The notes below the pieces were generated by a model that saw nothing but the letters and a program-made list of their open reading frames with translations, did not search any database and had not been told where the DNA came from. 6,396 bases of DNA from an uncultured Flavobacterium sp. Its GTDB lineage: Bacteria > Bacteroidota > Bacteroidia > Flavobacteriales > Flavobacteriaceae. Shown here one piece after another: positions 1-6,396 of this stretch; position 1 is the first letter of the stretch, and every line of letters begins with the position of its first letter. The stretch is taken from positions 1 through 6,396 of the forward strand of contig NZ_CAMLIX010000260.1 in assembly GCF_946479975.1 (NCBI RefSeq), in the 5' to 3' direction. The translations under genes were made by a program, and so were the position numbers.

Positions 1-360
1 GGTGTGTGACATGATAGTTGCGTTCCGATTGATTTTGCTCAAAAAGTAATTTCACATTATATCAAAATGGGAATTGACCCAAAATCAAAAGCAATTGTTT
101 TCTCAGATTCGCTTAATTATGAGAAAGTAAAAACGATTGTCGATTTTTGTCAGGACAAAATAAAAATGTCATTCGGAATTGGAACGAATTTCACCAACGA
201 TGTTGGACTTCCGGCAATGAACATGGTCATTAAATTAACGGATACAAAACCTGATAATACGCATTGGCAGGGAGTGGTTAAACTTTCTGACGAAAAAAAC
301 AAAAATACAGGAACTCCCGAAATGATTGCTTTAGCAAAAGAAGTACTCGGAATCAAATAG
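1..360 (+). CDS. pncB: Nicotinate phosphoribosyltransferase, C-terminal part (5' end outside window; in-frame TGA near left edge)
   Basis: The enzyme converts nicotinate and PRPP (with ATP hydrolysis) to nicotinate mononucleotide in cytoplasmic NAD salvage. Frame 1 reads from the left edge to the TAG at 358-360 and covers roughly the last 120 residues. It aligns by eye with the enterobacterial PncB C-terminus as I remember it: a GVxHDSxxP segment at 1-27, then HYIKMGIDPKSKAIVFSDSL, then SFGIGTNFTND, then the NMVIKL and KLSDE segments near the end. The ATG at 67 is an internal methionine, because the homology continues upstream of it. Oddity: codon 3 (7-9) is TGA where the family has Arg, and codons 7 and 8 read Cys-Val where it has Gly-Asp (HDSGDP). 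The rest looks intact. This could be end-of-contig base error or a real inactivating lesion. The family assignment is firm; whether the gene is functional is open. Confidence 0.9.
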
Positions 361-368
361 TATTTTTT

Positions 369-389
369 TGCTGAAAAAGCAGTTTTTTT
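369..389 (+). terminator. Weak Rho-independent terminator after pncB
   Basis: A 4-bp stem, TGCT (369-372) with AGCA (378-381), closes a GAAAA loop. It is followed by one G and seven consecutive T (383-389). It lies 8 bases past the pncB stop, where a terminator is expected. The stem is short, so efficiency is doubtful. The remaining bases up to the parE start (390-522) are AT-rich, and I found no convincing Bacteroidota promoter (TTTG with TAnnTTTG) there. Confidence 0.5.
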
Positions 390-522
390 ATATTTTTAGT
401 GGCACTATTATTTTAAAATCAATTTAAATAGGATTTAAACTGTTATTATTCGTAACAAAAAAGAAATACGCTTTCATTTTTTGTTGATAAATGGTACATT
501 AGCAAAAAATCCAAATCACCTT

Positions 523-2391
523 ATGCTAGAGCAAAATCAATACAACGAAGATAATATTCGTTCACTCGATTGGAAGGAACATATTCGTATGCGTCCGGGT
601 ATGTACATCGGGAAATTAGGGGACGGATCATCACCGGATGATGGTATTTATATTCTTTTAAAAGAGGTTCTGGACAACTGTATCGATGAGTTCGTTATGG
701 GTGCCGGAAAAACTATCGAGGTTTCTATTAAAGACAAAACGGTTACCGTTCGTGATTACGGACGTGGAATTCCGTTGGGTAAAGTGGTCGATGTTGTTTC
801 GAAAATGAATACTGGTGGAAAGTACGATTCTAAAGCTTTCCAAAAATCAGTTGGTTTGAATGGTGTCGGAACAAAAGCGGTGAATGCACTTTCGAATTAT
901 TTCCGTGTTGAATCTGTTCGTGATGACAAACAAAAAGGAGCGGAGTTTTCTGCAGGAAATTTGGTTCTGGAAGAAGATATTATTGATACTACAAAGCGAA
1001 AAGGAACAAAAGTTGTTTTTACGCCAGACGAATCAATTTTCAAAAACTATAAATTCCGTTTAGAATATGTGATCAAAATGGTCAAAAACTATTGTTATTT
1101 GAACAATGGTTTAACGATTATTTTTAATGGAGAAAAATATTATTCAGAAAATGGACTTCGTGATTTATTAGAAGAAACCATCAGCGAAGATGATTTAGAA
1201 TATCCAATTATTCACCTGAAGGATCATGATATTGAAGTTGCGCTTACACACAGTAAAACGCAATACAGTGAAGAATATCACTCTTTTGTAAACGGTCAGA
1301 ATACAACGCAGGGAGGAACGCATTTAGCGGCGTATCGTGAAGCTGTTGTAAAAACAATTCGTGAGTTTTACAATAAGAATTTTGAAGCATCAGACGTTCG
1401 TAAATCGATTGTAAGTGCGATCAGTATTAAAGTAATGGAACCGGTTTTTGAGTCTCAAACCAAAACTAAATTAGGTTCTACAGATATGGGTTCTGATGAT
1501 GGAACGCCAGCAGTGTCTGTTCGTACTTTCGTTAATGATTTCGTTAAAACAAAACTGGATAATTACCTTCATAAAAATTCAACAACTGCTGAAGCTTTAT
1601 TACGTAAAATTCTTCAGGCAGAACGCGAGCGTAAAGAATTATCAGGAATTAGAAAACTGGCGACAGATCGTGCTAAAAAAGCAAATCTTCATAATAAAAA
1701 ATTAAGAGATTGCCGTGCGCATCTTCCAGATACAAAAAACCCAAGAAACTTAGAAAGTACGCTTTTTATTACTGAGGGAGATTCGGCTTCTGGATCGATC
1801 ACAAAGTCGCGTGACGTAAATACACAAGCGGTTTTCAGTTTACGTGGTAAGCCTTTGAATTCATACGGAATGTCTAAAAAAATCGTGTATGAAAACGAGG
1901 AATTTAACTTGCTTCAAGCCGCATTGGACATCGAAGACGGATTAGAAAAACTACGTTACAACAACATCGTAATCGCAACCGATGCCGATGTCGACGGAAT
2001 GCACATTCGTTTGCTTTTAATAACGTTCTTTCTGCAGTTTTTTCCAGAATTAATTAAAGAAGGACATTTGTATATTTTGCAAACACCACTTTTCAGGGTT
2101 CGTAATAAGAAAGAAACGATTTATTGTTATTCTGAAGAAGAGAGAAAAGACGCCATCGAAAAACTAAAACCAAAACCAGAAATCACCCGATTTAAAGGTT
2201 TAGGAGAGATTTCGCCAGACGAGTTCAAAAACTTTATTGGAGATACCATTCGACTTGACCCAATTATGATGGATAAAAATACTTCGATTGAGCAATTGTT
2301 GTCTTTCTATATGGGAAAAAACACACCAGATAGACAAGAGTTTATTATCAAGAATTTGAAGGTTGAAATTGATGAGCTTGAGGAAGCTTAA
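523..2391 (+). CDS. parE: DNA topoisomerase IV subunit B (ParE), type IIA topoisomerase ATPase subunit
   Basis: This is the ATPase subunit of topoisomerase IV, which works with ParC to decatenate and relax chromosomal DNA. In the 622-aa product the order is: GHKL ATPase with the N-box EVLDNCIDE (about 48-56), the DYGRGIP box (78-84) and the glycine-rich ATP lid VGLNGVGTK (110-118); a transducer domain with the QTK loop QTKTKLG (312-318); and a TOPRIM domain with EGDSA (418-422), SLRGKPLN (439-446) and the metal-binding DADVDG (487-492). RFKGLGE (556-562) and the C-terminal part follow. The frame is also open to a TTG at 481, but the 14 extra residues do not resemble the family, while [20 protein letters not shown] from 523 matches flavobacterial ParE N-termini as I remember them. 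ParE is preferred over GyrB because of the N-terminal [20 protein letters not shown] segment and the short length. Arg codons are largely CGN, unlike the downstream genes. The usual neighbour parC is not seen in the window. Confidence 0.94.
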   Translation: MLEQNQYNEDNIRSLDWKEHIRMRPGMYIGKLGDGSSPDDGIYILLKEVLDNCIDEFVMGAGKTIEVSIKDKTVTVRDYGRGIPLGKVVDVVSKMNTGGKYDSKAFQKSVGLNGVGTKAVNALSNYFRVESVRDDKQKGAEFSAGNLVLEEDIIDTTKRKGTKVVFTPDESIFKNYKFRLEYVIKMVKNYCYLNNGLTIIFNGEKYYSENGLRDLLEETISEDDLEYPIIHLKDHDIEVALTHSKTQYSEEYHSFVNGQNTTQGGTHLAAYREAVVKTIREFYNKNFEASDVRKSIVSAISIKVMEPVFESQTKTKLGSTDMGSDDGTPAVSVRTFVNDFVKTKLDNYLHKNSTTAEALLRKILQAERERKELSGIRKLATDRAKKANLHNKKLRDCRAHLPDTKNPRNLESTLFITEGDSASGSITKSRDVNTQAVFSLRGKPLNSYGMSKKIVYENEEFNLLQAALDIEDGLEKLRYNNIVIATDADVDGMHIRLLLITFFLQFFPELIKEGHLYILQTPLFRVRNKKETIYCYSEEERKDAIEKLKPKPEITRFKGLGEISPDEFKNFIGDTIRLDPIMMDKNTSIEQLLSFYMGKNTPDRQEFIIKNLKVEIDELEEA

Positions 2392-2396
2392 AATAA

Positions 2397-2431
2397 TTTG
2401 AAAATAGGAGACACCGTCTCGTATTTTCAAA
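2397..2431. repeat. Strong hairpin 1 just after parE
   Basis: A perfect 10-bp outer arm, TTTGAAAATA (2397-2406) with TATTTTCAAA (2422-2431), and a perfect 5-bp inner arm, GAGAC (2408-2412) with GTCTC (2416-2420), are separated by a single G-G mismatch. The loop is ACC. It begins 5 bases past the parE stop. No T-run follows directly, so it may act as an mRNA 3'-end stabiliser or as part of a composite terminator with the next two hairpins. It could also be a REP-like palindrome. Confidence 0.75.
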
Positions 2432-2470
2432 TTTCAAAAAGCGCAGTCACTGTCTGCGTAATTCAAATTT
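2409..2470. repeat. 26-nt imperfect direct repeat, two copies 36 bp apart
   Basis: Copy A (2409-2434) and copy B (2445-2470) share the pattern AG-CAC-GTCT, then CGTA, then TTCAAATTT. About 22 of 26 positions match if two compensating one-base gaps are allowed (hand alignment). Each copy spans the core of one of the first two hairpins, so the junction looks like a duplicated palindromic element that has since diverged. Confidence 0.55.
2442..2458. repeat. Hairpin 2 in the parE downstream junction
   Basis: CGCAG (2442-2446) pairs with CTGCG (2454-2458). A T-T mismatch and one more C-G pair close an ACT loop. The stem is GC-rich against an AT-rich background, but no T-run follows. Its core resembles that of hairpin 1 (CACCGTCT against CACTGTCT). 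Confidence 0.6.
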
Positions 2471-2515
2471 TGAAATTCGTAAACATTGTTGACGAATTTC
2501 AAAATTCAATTTTTT
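2467..2515 (+). terminator. Hairpin 3: long inverted repeat followed by a T-run, probable parE terminator
   Basis: A perfect 14-bp inverted repeat, ATTTTGAAATTCGT (2467-2480) with ACGAATTTCAAAAT (2492-2505), has an 11-base loop. Pairing can extend outward with a bulge. Six T follow at 2510-2515. It is the best candidate for the transcription stop of parE. It sits 26 bases before the start of the next gene, so any promoter of the downstream operon must be very close to that start, lie inside this structure, or be absent, with read-through supplying expression. Confidence 0.6.
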
Positions 2516-2540
2516 ACAGATTACTATAAAAAGAAATAAA

Positions 2541-3758
2541 ATGATAAATAAAATATCGTTTAAGAATTTTAAACTTTTTAGCGAAGAACAGGAACTAGAA
2601 TTGAAGCCAATGACTATTTTGATTGGGAAAAATAGTTCAGGAAAAAGTGCGTTGGCAAAATTACCGACTTTACTATCAGAAAGTTTAAGCGGGAATTTGC
2701 AAAACCCTTTTAGTTGGGAAAATAAGGGAGTAATTTTAGGATCAAGTTATTCGGATCTAAATTATGGAAAAGAAACAACAGGTCTTTTTAAATTTAAGAT
2801 AGAAAATAGTAAAAATTTTTTTATAGAGGTTGATGTTCAATTTGGGAAAAATTCCTTATATATAAGTTATTGGAATTATAATGATGAATTTATATTAAAG
2901 TACGATTTAGGCAGTAAAAAATACTTTGTAAGTCCAGATAACGAGCATAAAGCTTATGAATGTATTTTTAATGGTTTTGAATTAAATGAAATAGTTGAAT
3001 CAAAATTTGAAATTCCAAGTTTGGAAGATTTTAAATTTGATTTTGATTATATATGCTCGTATAGAATTCAGCCTAATAGAATTGATCAGGATCAACCGAA
3101 AGAGAAGAATATAACACAAGTTGGTATTGACGGAAGATTTGCTTATGAAATCTTAATAAATGATTTACTTTATTCTGATAATGAACTTTTACTTCAAGTT
3201 AGTGAATGGTATAAAAAATGCTTTGAAGGATGGGGTATTAATATTGATAATGATATTTCTAGAAATAAATTTTACTTTGAGTTAAAAAGAGAAATTCCTT
3301 CACTTTTTAGAACAAGTTTAGATAATGTAGGACAAGGAATAAGTCAAACACTTCCTTTAATTACTAAATCTTTTTTAATTGAAGAAAAGCCATCGCTGAC
3401 AATAATCGAAGAGCCAGAATTACACCTTCATCCTTCGGCACATGGAGACTTGGCAGAAAGATTTGCCGAATCTTTGAAAGATAAAAATAAAAAATATTTA
3501 ATAGAGACACATTCAGAAAACTTTATATTACGTTTGAGACGTCTAATTGCAGAAAGTAAATTTGAATACTTTACGGAGAATGATATTCAAATTTATTTTG
3601 TTGATTACGATAATGATTTGAATCAGAGTAATATATTGAAGATCGATGTCAATGCTTTAGGAGAGGTTTTTAATTGGCCAGAAGGAATTTTTAATGATAG
3701 TTTTGATGAAGTTTTTGCAATAAGAAAAGCACAAAAAGCAAAGAAAAATGTTAGTTGA
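2541..3758 (+). CDS. AAA family ATPase (SMC/OLD-like, AAA_15/AAA_21) with C-terminal DUF3696-like segment
   Basis: A 405-aa ABC/SMC-type ATPase, probably the ATP-driven sensor or scaffold of the three-gene operon. The N-terminus ISFKNFKLFSEEQELELKP is the typical opening of RecF/OLD-like ATPases. Walker A is GKNSSGKS (29-36). An ABC-signature-like DNVGQGISQTLPL lies at 261-273, Walker B with the double glutamate at LTIIEEPELHLHP (286-298), and the switch-like ETHSENFILRLRR at 322-334. About 225 residues between Walker A and the signature hold a poorly conserved insertion. The C-terminal ALGEVFNWPEGIFNDSFDEV (about 372-391) has the DUF3696 pattern of a hydrophobic stretch, WPEGxF and acidic residues. 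No nuclease motif is seen in it. The ATG is preceded by AT-rich sequence without a Shine-Dalgarno, as usual in Bacteroidota. It overlaps the next gene by 11 bp, so the two are likely translationally coupled. Codon use (AGA for Arg, many ATA) differs from parE. Domain call is confident; role is inferred. Confidence 0.88.
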   Translation: MINKISFKNFKLFSEEQELELKPMTILIGKNSSGKSALAKLPTLLSESLSGNLQNPFSWENKGVILGSSYSDLNYGKETTGLFKFKIENSKNFFIEVDVQFGKNSLYISYWNYNDEFILKYDLGSKKYFVSPDNEHKAYECIFNGFELNEIVESKFEIPSLEDFKFDFDYICSYRIQPNRIDQDQPKEKNITQVGIDGRFAYEILINDLLYSDNELLLQVSEWYKKCFEGWGINIDNDISRNKFYFELKREIPSLFRTSLDNVGQGISQTLPLITKSFLIEEKPSLTIIEEPELHLHPSAHGDLAERFAESLKDKNKKYLIETHSENFILRLRRLIAESKFEYFTENDIQIYFVDYDNDLNQSNILKIDVNALGEVFNWPEGIFNDSFDEVFAIRKAQKAKKNVS

Positions 3759-4809
3759 AATTTTAAAAGACATTTTTAAGGATGATTCTAATATTTTATT
3801 GCTAAATGAGATTTATTTTCAGTTTGGTGATAAACATAAATTATTGATGAGAGATGATGAAGATATAGAAGCATTAATGGAATCTAAATGGTATGATAGA
3901 CTTGATCCTTTTTATAAAGAAACAATCTATAAAGCTATAGTTTGGTCTATGAATAATTCTAGTAAGGAGCCTAAATGTATAATTTCATCTATAAATAATG
4001 ATTTTTTTAATTTAAAGGAAGCTATTAAGTTTTTAGAACAGCCATTTGTTATTGTAATAGAAAACAGGAAGTATGATGCGCCTTTTTTTAATTCTTTATT
4101 GAAGCATTTTCCTAAACAAAGTAAAACAATTTCTAAATTTAAGGACGAAAAATGGTTGAAATATGGTATGGGAGGAGGGACGTCCGTAAGTCAGGATATT
4201 GATGCTGAACTAGATACTTTTGATAATGAGGTATTTACAAAGATGAAATATAAGTATTTAAGATATTTTGTAATTATAGATAGTGACAGAAGATATCCAG
4301 AAATGGATTTAGGTAGTGATAAAAAAGAGTTAATTAAGAAGCTTGATGAAAATAAAATTCCATATCATATTTTAGAAAAACGAGAAATTGAAAATTATCT
4401 ACCTGATGAAGCATTTGAAGAAATTACAGATAATGAGGATTTTATAAACGAATATCTAAAACTTTCACCATTACAAAGGGACTATTTTGATTTAGAGCTT
4501 GGATTTGGATCAAAAAGAAATTTTTATATATCCTTTGAAAATTTATCTGATGAAGAACAAATTTTATTCAGCAATTTAACTGATTATCAAAAAGATATTT
4601 TTAGAAATAATATTTTAATAAAGTTTAACAATTCTCAAAGAAATAATTTTAAGGAAGACTTTCCAAAATTATTTCTTTCGTCAAAAGTGAATAGAATTAA
4701 TCTTTTAAAGAGATGCCAACACCATCTGGATGAAAATGAAATTGATAACCATCCTTTTGATAAAAATGAATTACCTAATTTGTTAAAAAGAATAAATAAT
4801 TTACTATGA
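3748..4809 (+). CDS. Putative TOPRIM-like (DUF4435/OLD-type) nuclease partner of the ATPase
   Basis: A 353-aa protein that I do not recognise outright. Its centre has the motif order of a TOPRIM fold: a hydrophobic strand ending in Glu, FVIVIENRKYDAPFFNSLL (100-118, E105); a glycine-rich YGMGGGTS (139-146); a strand ending in acidic residues, YFVIIDSDRR (173-182, D178 and D180); and HILEKREIENYLPDEAF (207-223). The last resembles the REIENYL element of DUF4435/OLD-like TOPRIM proteins. TOPRIM nucleases use these acidic residues to bind divalent metal. The N-terminal 95 residues look largely helical, and the C-terminal 130 are rich in Lys, Asn and Asp with no recognised motif. No signal peptide or membrane segment is seen, so it is probably cytoplasmic. 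It starts inside the ATPase gene (11-bp overlap) and its TGA overlaps the next ATG. By analogy with AriA/AriB or OLD it is probably the effector controlled by the ATPase. TOPRIM is a motif-level inference; it could be an unrelated fold. Confidence 0.8.
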   Translation: MLVEILKDIFKDDSNILLLNEIYFQFGDKHKLLMRDDEDIEALMESKWYDRLDPFYKETIYKAIVWSMNNSSKEPKCIISSINNDFFNLKEAIKFLEQPFVIVIENRKYDAPFFNSLLKHFPKQSKTISKFKDEKWLKYGMGGGTSVSQDIDAELDTFDNEVFTKMKYKYLRYFVIIDSDRRYPEMDLGSDKKELIKKLDENKIPYHILEKREIENYLPDEAFEEITDNEDFINEYLKLSPLQRDYFDLELGFGSKRNFYISFENLSDEEQILFSNLTDYQKDIFRNNILIKFNNSQRNNFKEDFPKLFLSSKVNRINLLKRCQHHLDENEIDNHPFDKNELPNLLKRINNLL

Positions 4810-6396
4810 GTTCATTAATTAGTTTACAACCGATCAATAATAACTTTGATGTATATCTTAAAGAAATGAATGCTGGTATAATTCAGATTCCAGAATTTCA
4901 AAGGGATTTTATATGGGATTTAGACAATGTTATCAATTTATTAAAAAGTATTAAAAAAAATTACCCGATTGGGTCGTTTCTATTTTGGAAGCCTGAAACA
5001 CAATTTAAGGTTGCTAAACAGATTGGGCCTTATTTTGTAAAAGACGAAGTAATTAATGAATTTGAAAATATTAATTGTAAATATGTTTTAGATGGATACC
5101 AGAGAATGTCGTCATTATTTGGTGCACTATCCAATCCTATCAACATTCATAATTTCACAAAAAACAAAAATTTATATAATTCAACTTTTAATATTTATTA
5201 TAATTTAAAAGAAGAAGATTTCGAAAACTATAAAGGTAAAGAAAGAAATGAAAGTTATATTGTTCCCGTTTATATCTTATTAGACTTTGAAGGTTTTTTA
5301 ACTGCTTCAGAAATTATTCAAAATGAATATGATTCAGAAACATCAAAAGTATATACATCTAGATTAAAAAAAATTGTTACGACATTTGAAAGATATCAAA
5401 TGCCAGTTATAGAAATTGCTGGTGGCACTTTAGATGAGGCGATAGATATTTTTACATTATTAAATAAAGAAGGAAAGCCTATAACACCTGATTGGATTTT
5501 ATCTGCTAAAACGTATTCTTCAGATTTTAGGTTAGGAGATAAAATTGATGAAACACTAGAAAAATTAGAAGTATATAATTTCACTGATAAAAGACCAAAA
5601 GAAATAGCTGTTAGAGAATTAATTTTTCGCAGTATTCAAAGTTCATTTGGAGATTTATATTTAGATAATAAGAAAACTGACATATTAGTTTTGTCAAATA
5701 AAAATAATTTTAAGCAACAGGTTGAAAAAACTATCGAAAGTATCGAGAATGTTGTTAATTTTCTTTTTGAAGAACTACTAATTGTAGATAGTAAATTACT
5801 ACCAGCTAGTATGCAGTTTATTTTTTTGGTTGAATTTTTTAATTATAATCATAAACCAACAATTTCTCAAATTCAAGATTTGAGACGATGGTTTTGGATA
5901 ACATCTTACTCTAATTATTTTACTATCTATTCTCCAAGTAAACGTAAAGAGGCTTTTAAAAGATTTCAAGATTATTCTAAAGGTTTAAGGAATGAAACAA
6001 TTTATAGAGAGAAGGAGAATACTGCTTTTTCTGTTCCTGAATTGCCAAAAAAAGTAAACTTGGGTGCTGTTAGATCTAAAACCCATATTTTATTTTTATT
6101 AAATTATTCTAATAATTTTAATAAAATTAATGTTGATTTTATTGAAAGCTATAAAATAATGAGATTGATTTCTGATTTGGATAATAAAATTATAGACAAG
6201 TATGGTGAAAGTTCAAACATGATTGTCACTCTAAATAAATTAGAAGATAATATTTTTACTTTTAAAGGAAAAAAAGTTAAAGATCTATCTCATTTATTAA
6301 ATACTGAGTTTAGAGGATTATATGAAGAGTTTTTCATTACAGATAAAATGCGTGATGAATATGCAAAAGGAAATATTACTGAAGTACTGAGATTAA
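4806..6396 (+). CDS. DUF262 domain protein (GmrS-like, ParB/Srx fold), 3' end beyond window
   Basis: The frame starts at the ATG at 4806, which overlaps the preceding stop (ATGA), and has no stop through the right edge: at least 530 residues. The DUF262 hallmarks are in order: IPEFQRDFIWDLDNVINLLK (28-47, with Q32, R33 and W37); YPIGSFLFW (53-61); YVLDGYQRMSSLFGAL (93-108), corresponding to the DGQQR motif; and IFTLLNKEGKPITPDWI (215-231), the iN-xxG-xxL element. The later LRRWFWITSYSNYF (359-372) matches a pattern common after the DUF262 domain. The domain is found in GmrSD, BrxU and SspE, where it couples NTP hydrolysis to restriction-type activity. Oddity: the middle Gln of DGQQR is Tyr. 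No HNH or GmrD-like DUF1524 motif appears in the visible part; any C-terminal nuclease domain would lie past the edge. It is the third coupled gene of the operon and is very AT-rich. Family call is strong; role is inferred. Confidence 0.88.
   Translation, partial: MSSLISLQPINNNFDVYLKEMNAGIIQIPEFQRDFIWDLDNVINLLKSIKKNYPIGSFLFWKPETQFKVAKQIGPYFVKDEVINEFENINCKYVLDGYQRMSSLFGALSNPINIHNFTKNKNLYNSTFNIYYNLKEEDFENYKGKERNESYIVPVYILLDFEGFLTASEIIQNEYDSETSKVYTSRLKKIVTTFERYQMPVIEIAGGTLDEAIDIFTLLNKEGKPITPDWILSAKTYSSDFRLGDKIDETLEKLEVYNFTDKRPKEIAVRELIFRSIQSSFGDLYLDNKKTDILVLSNKNNFKQQVEKTIESIENVVNFLFEELLIVDSKLLPASMQFIFLVEFFNYNHKPTISQIQDLRRWFWITSYSNYFTIYSPSKRKEAFKRFQDYSKGLRNETIYREKENTAFSVPELPKKVNLGAVRSKTHILFLLNYSNNFNKINVDFIESYKIMRLISDLDNKIIDKYGESSNMIVTLNKLEDNIFTFKGKKVKDLSHLLNTEFRGLYEEFFITDKMRDEYAKGNITEVLRL

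Noticed and set aside
67..360. A separate 97-aa gene starting at the ATG at 67
   Set aside because: Family-like sequence continues upstream in the same frame (HYIK before the Met, HDS further up), so this is the tail of pncB and not a small gene.
481..522. TTG start at 481 adding 14 residues to ParE
   Set aside because: The added residues have no resemblance to ParE N-termini as I know them, and the ATG at 523 gives the expected opening.
390..522. Bacteroidota-type promoter for parE
   Set aside because: TACATTAG at 494 partly fits the -7 pattern TAnnTTTG, but the only nearby TTTG is about 10 bases upstream, not about 19, so no pair is convincing.
2397..2515. CRISPR array
   Set aside because: Only two diverged repeat copies, spaced about 10 bp apart and themselves palindromic, with no spacers of normal length and no cas genes.
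2489..2527. TTGAC (2489-2493) with TACTAT (2522-2527) as a promoter for the operon
   Set aside because: The spacing of about 28 bases is far too long, and the first element lies in the loop and arm of hairpin 3.
4953..4960. A8 run (and T7 runs at 2816-2822 and 5821-5827) as phase-variation or frameshift sites
   Set aside because: Runs of this length are expected in such AT-rich coding sequence, and the reading frames continue intact across them.
5396..5584. Minus-strand ORF inside the DUF262 gene (also the minus-strand ORFs within pncB and parE)
   Set aside because: These lie opposite well-supported genes, and their translations show no recognisable motif.

Overview
The window looks like chromosomal DNA from a member of the Bacteroidota, most probably Flavobacterium or a close relative. 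The evidence is the AT-rich sequence, the lack of Shine-Dalgarno sites before the starts, and a topoisomerase subunit whose N-terminus (from residue 9 on, [20 protein letters not shown]) reads like the flavobacterial ParE type. This is a judgement from sequence only. All genes are on the + strand.

Left part, 1-2391: two housekeeping genes. The window opens in the 3' third of a nicotinate phosphoribosyltransferase gene (pncB, NAD salvage). Its first codons carry an in-frame TGA and two further non-consensus codons, inside an otherwise well-conserved motif. A short hairpin followed by a T-run comes next, and then a complete topoisomerase IV subunit B gene (parE). Its best start is the ATG at 523, giving 622 aa, and not the TTG at 481.

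Junction, 2392-2540: 149 bases of non-coding DNA packed with three consecutive inverted repeats and a 26-nt imperfect direct repeat. This marks the border between the housekeeping region and a more AT-rich block. It probably terminates parE transcription and may be an insertion-prone site.

Right part, 2541-6396: a tightly packed three-gene operon with overlaps of 11 bp and 4 bp. Gene 1 encodes an SMC/OLD-like AAA ATPase with a C-terminal DUF3696-like segment. Gene 2 encodes a protein with TOPRIM-like acidic motifs resembling DUF4435/OLD nucleases. Gene 3 encodes a DUF262 (GmrS-like, ParB/Srx-fold) protein; it stays open to the right edge (at least 530 aa) and its DGQQR motif reads DGYQR. An ATPase, a putative TOPRIM nuclease and a DUF262 protein in one translationally coupled unit, lying in an AT-rich island beside parE, form a plausible anti-phage defence module. 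It resembles PARIS or OLD-type ATPase/TOPRIM pairs with an added DUF262 component. It might match an already named three-gene system such as Menshen, which I could not check. Antiviral function is inferred from domain content and context only.
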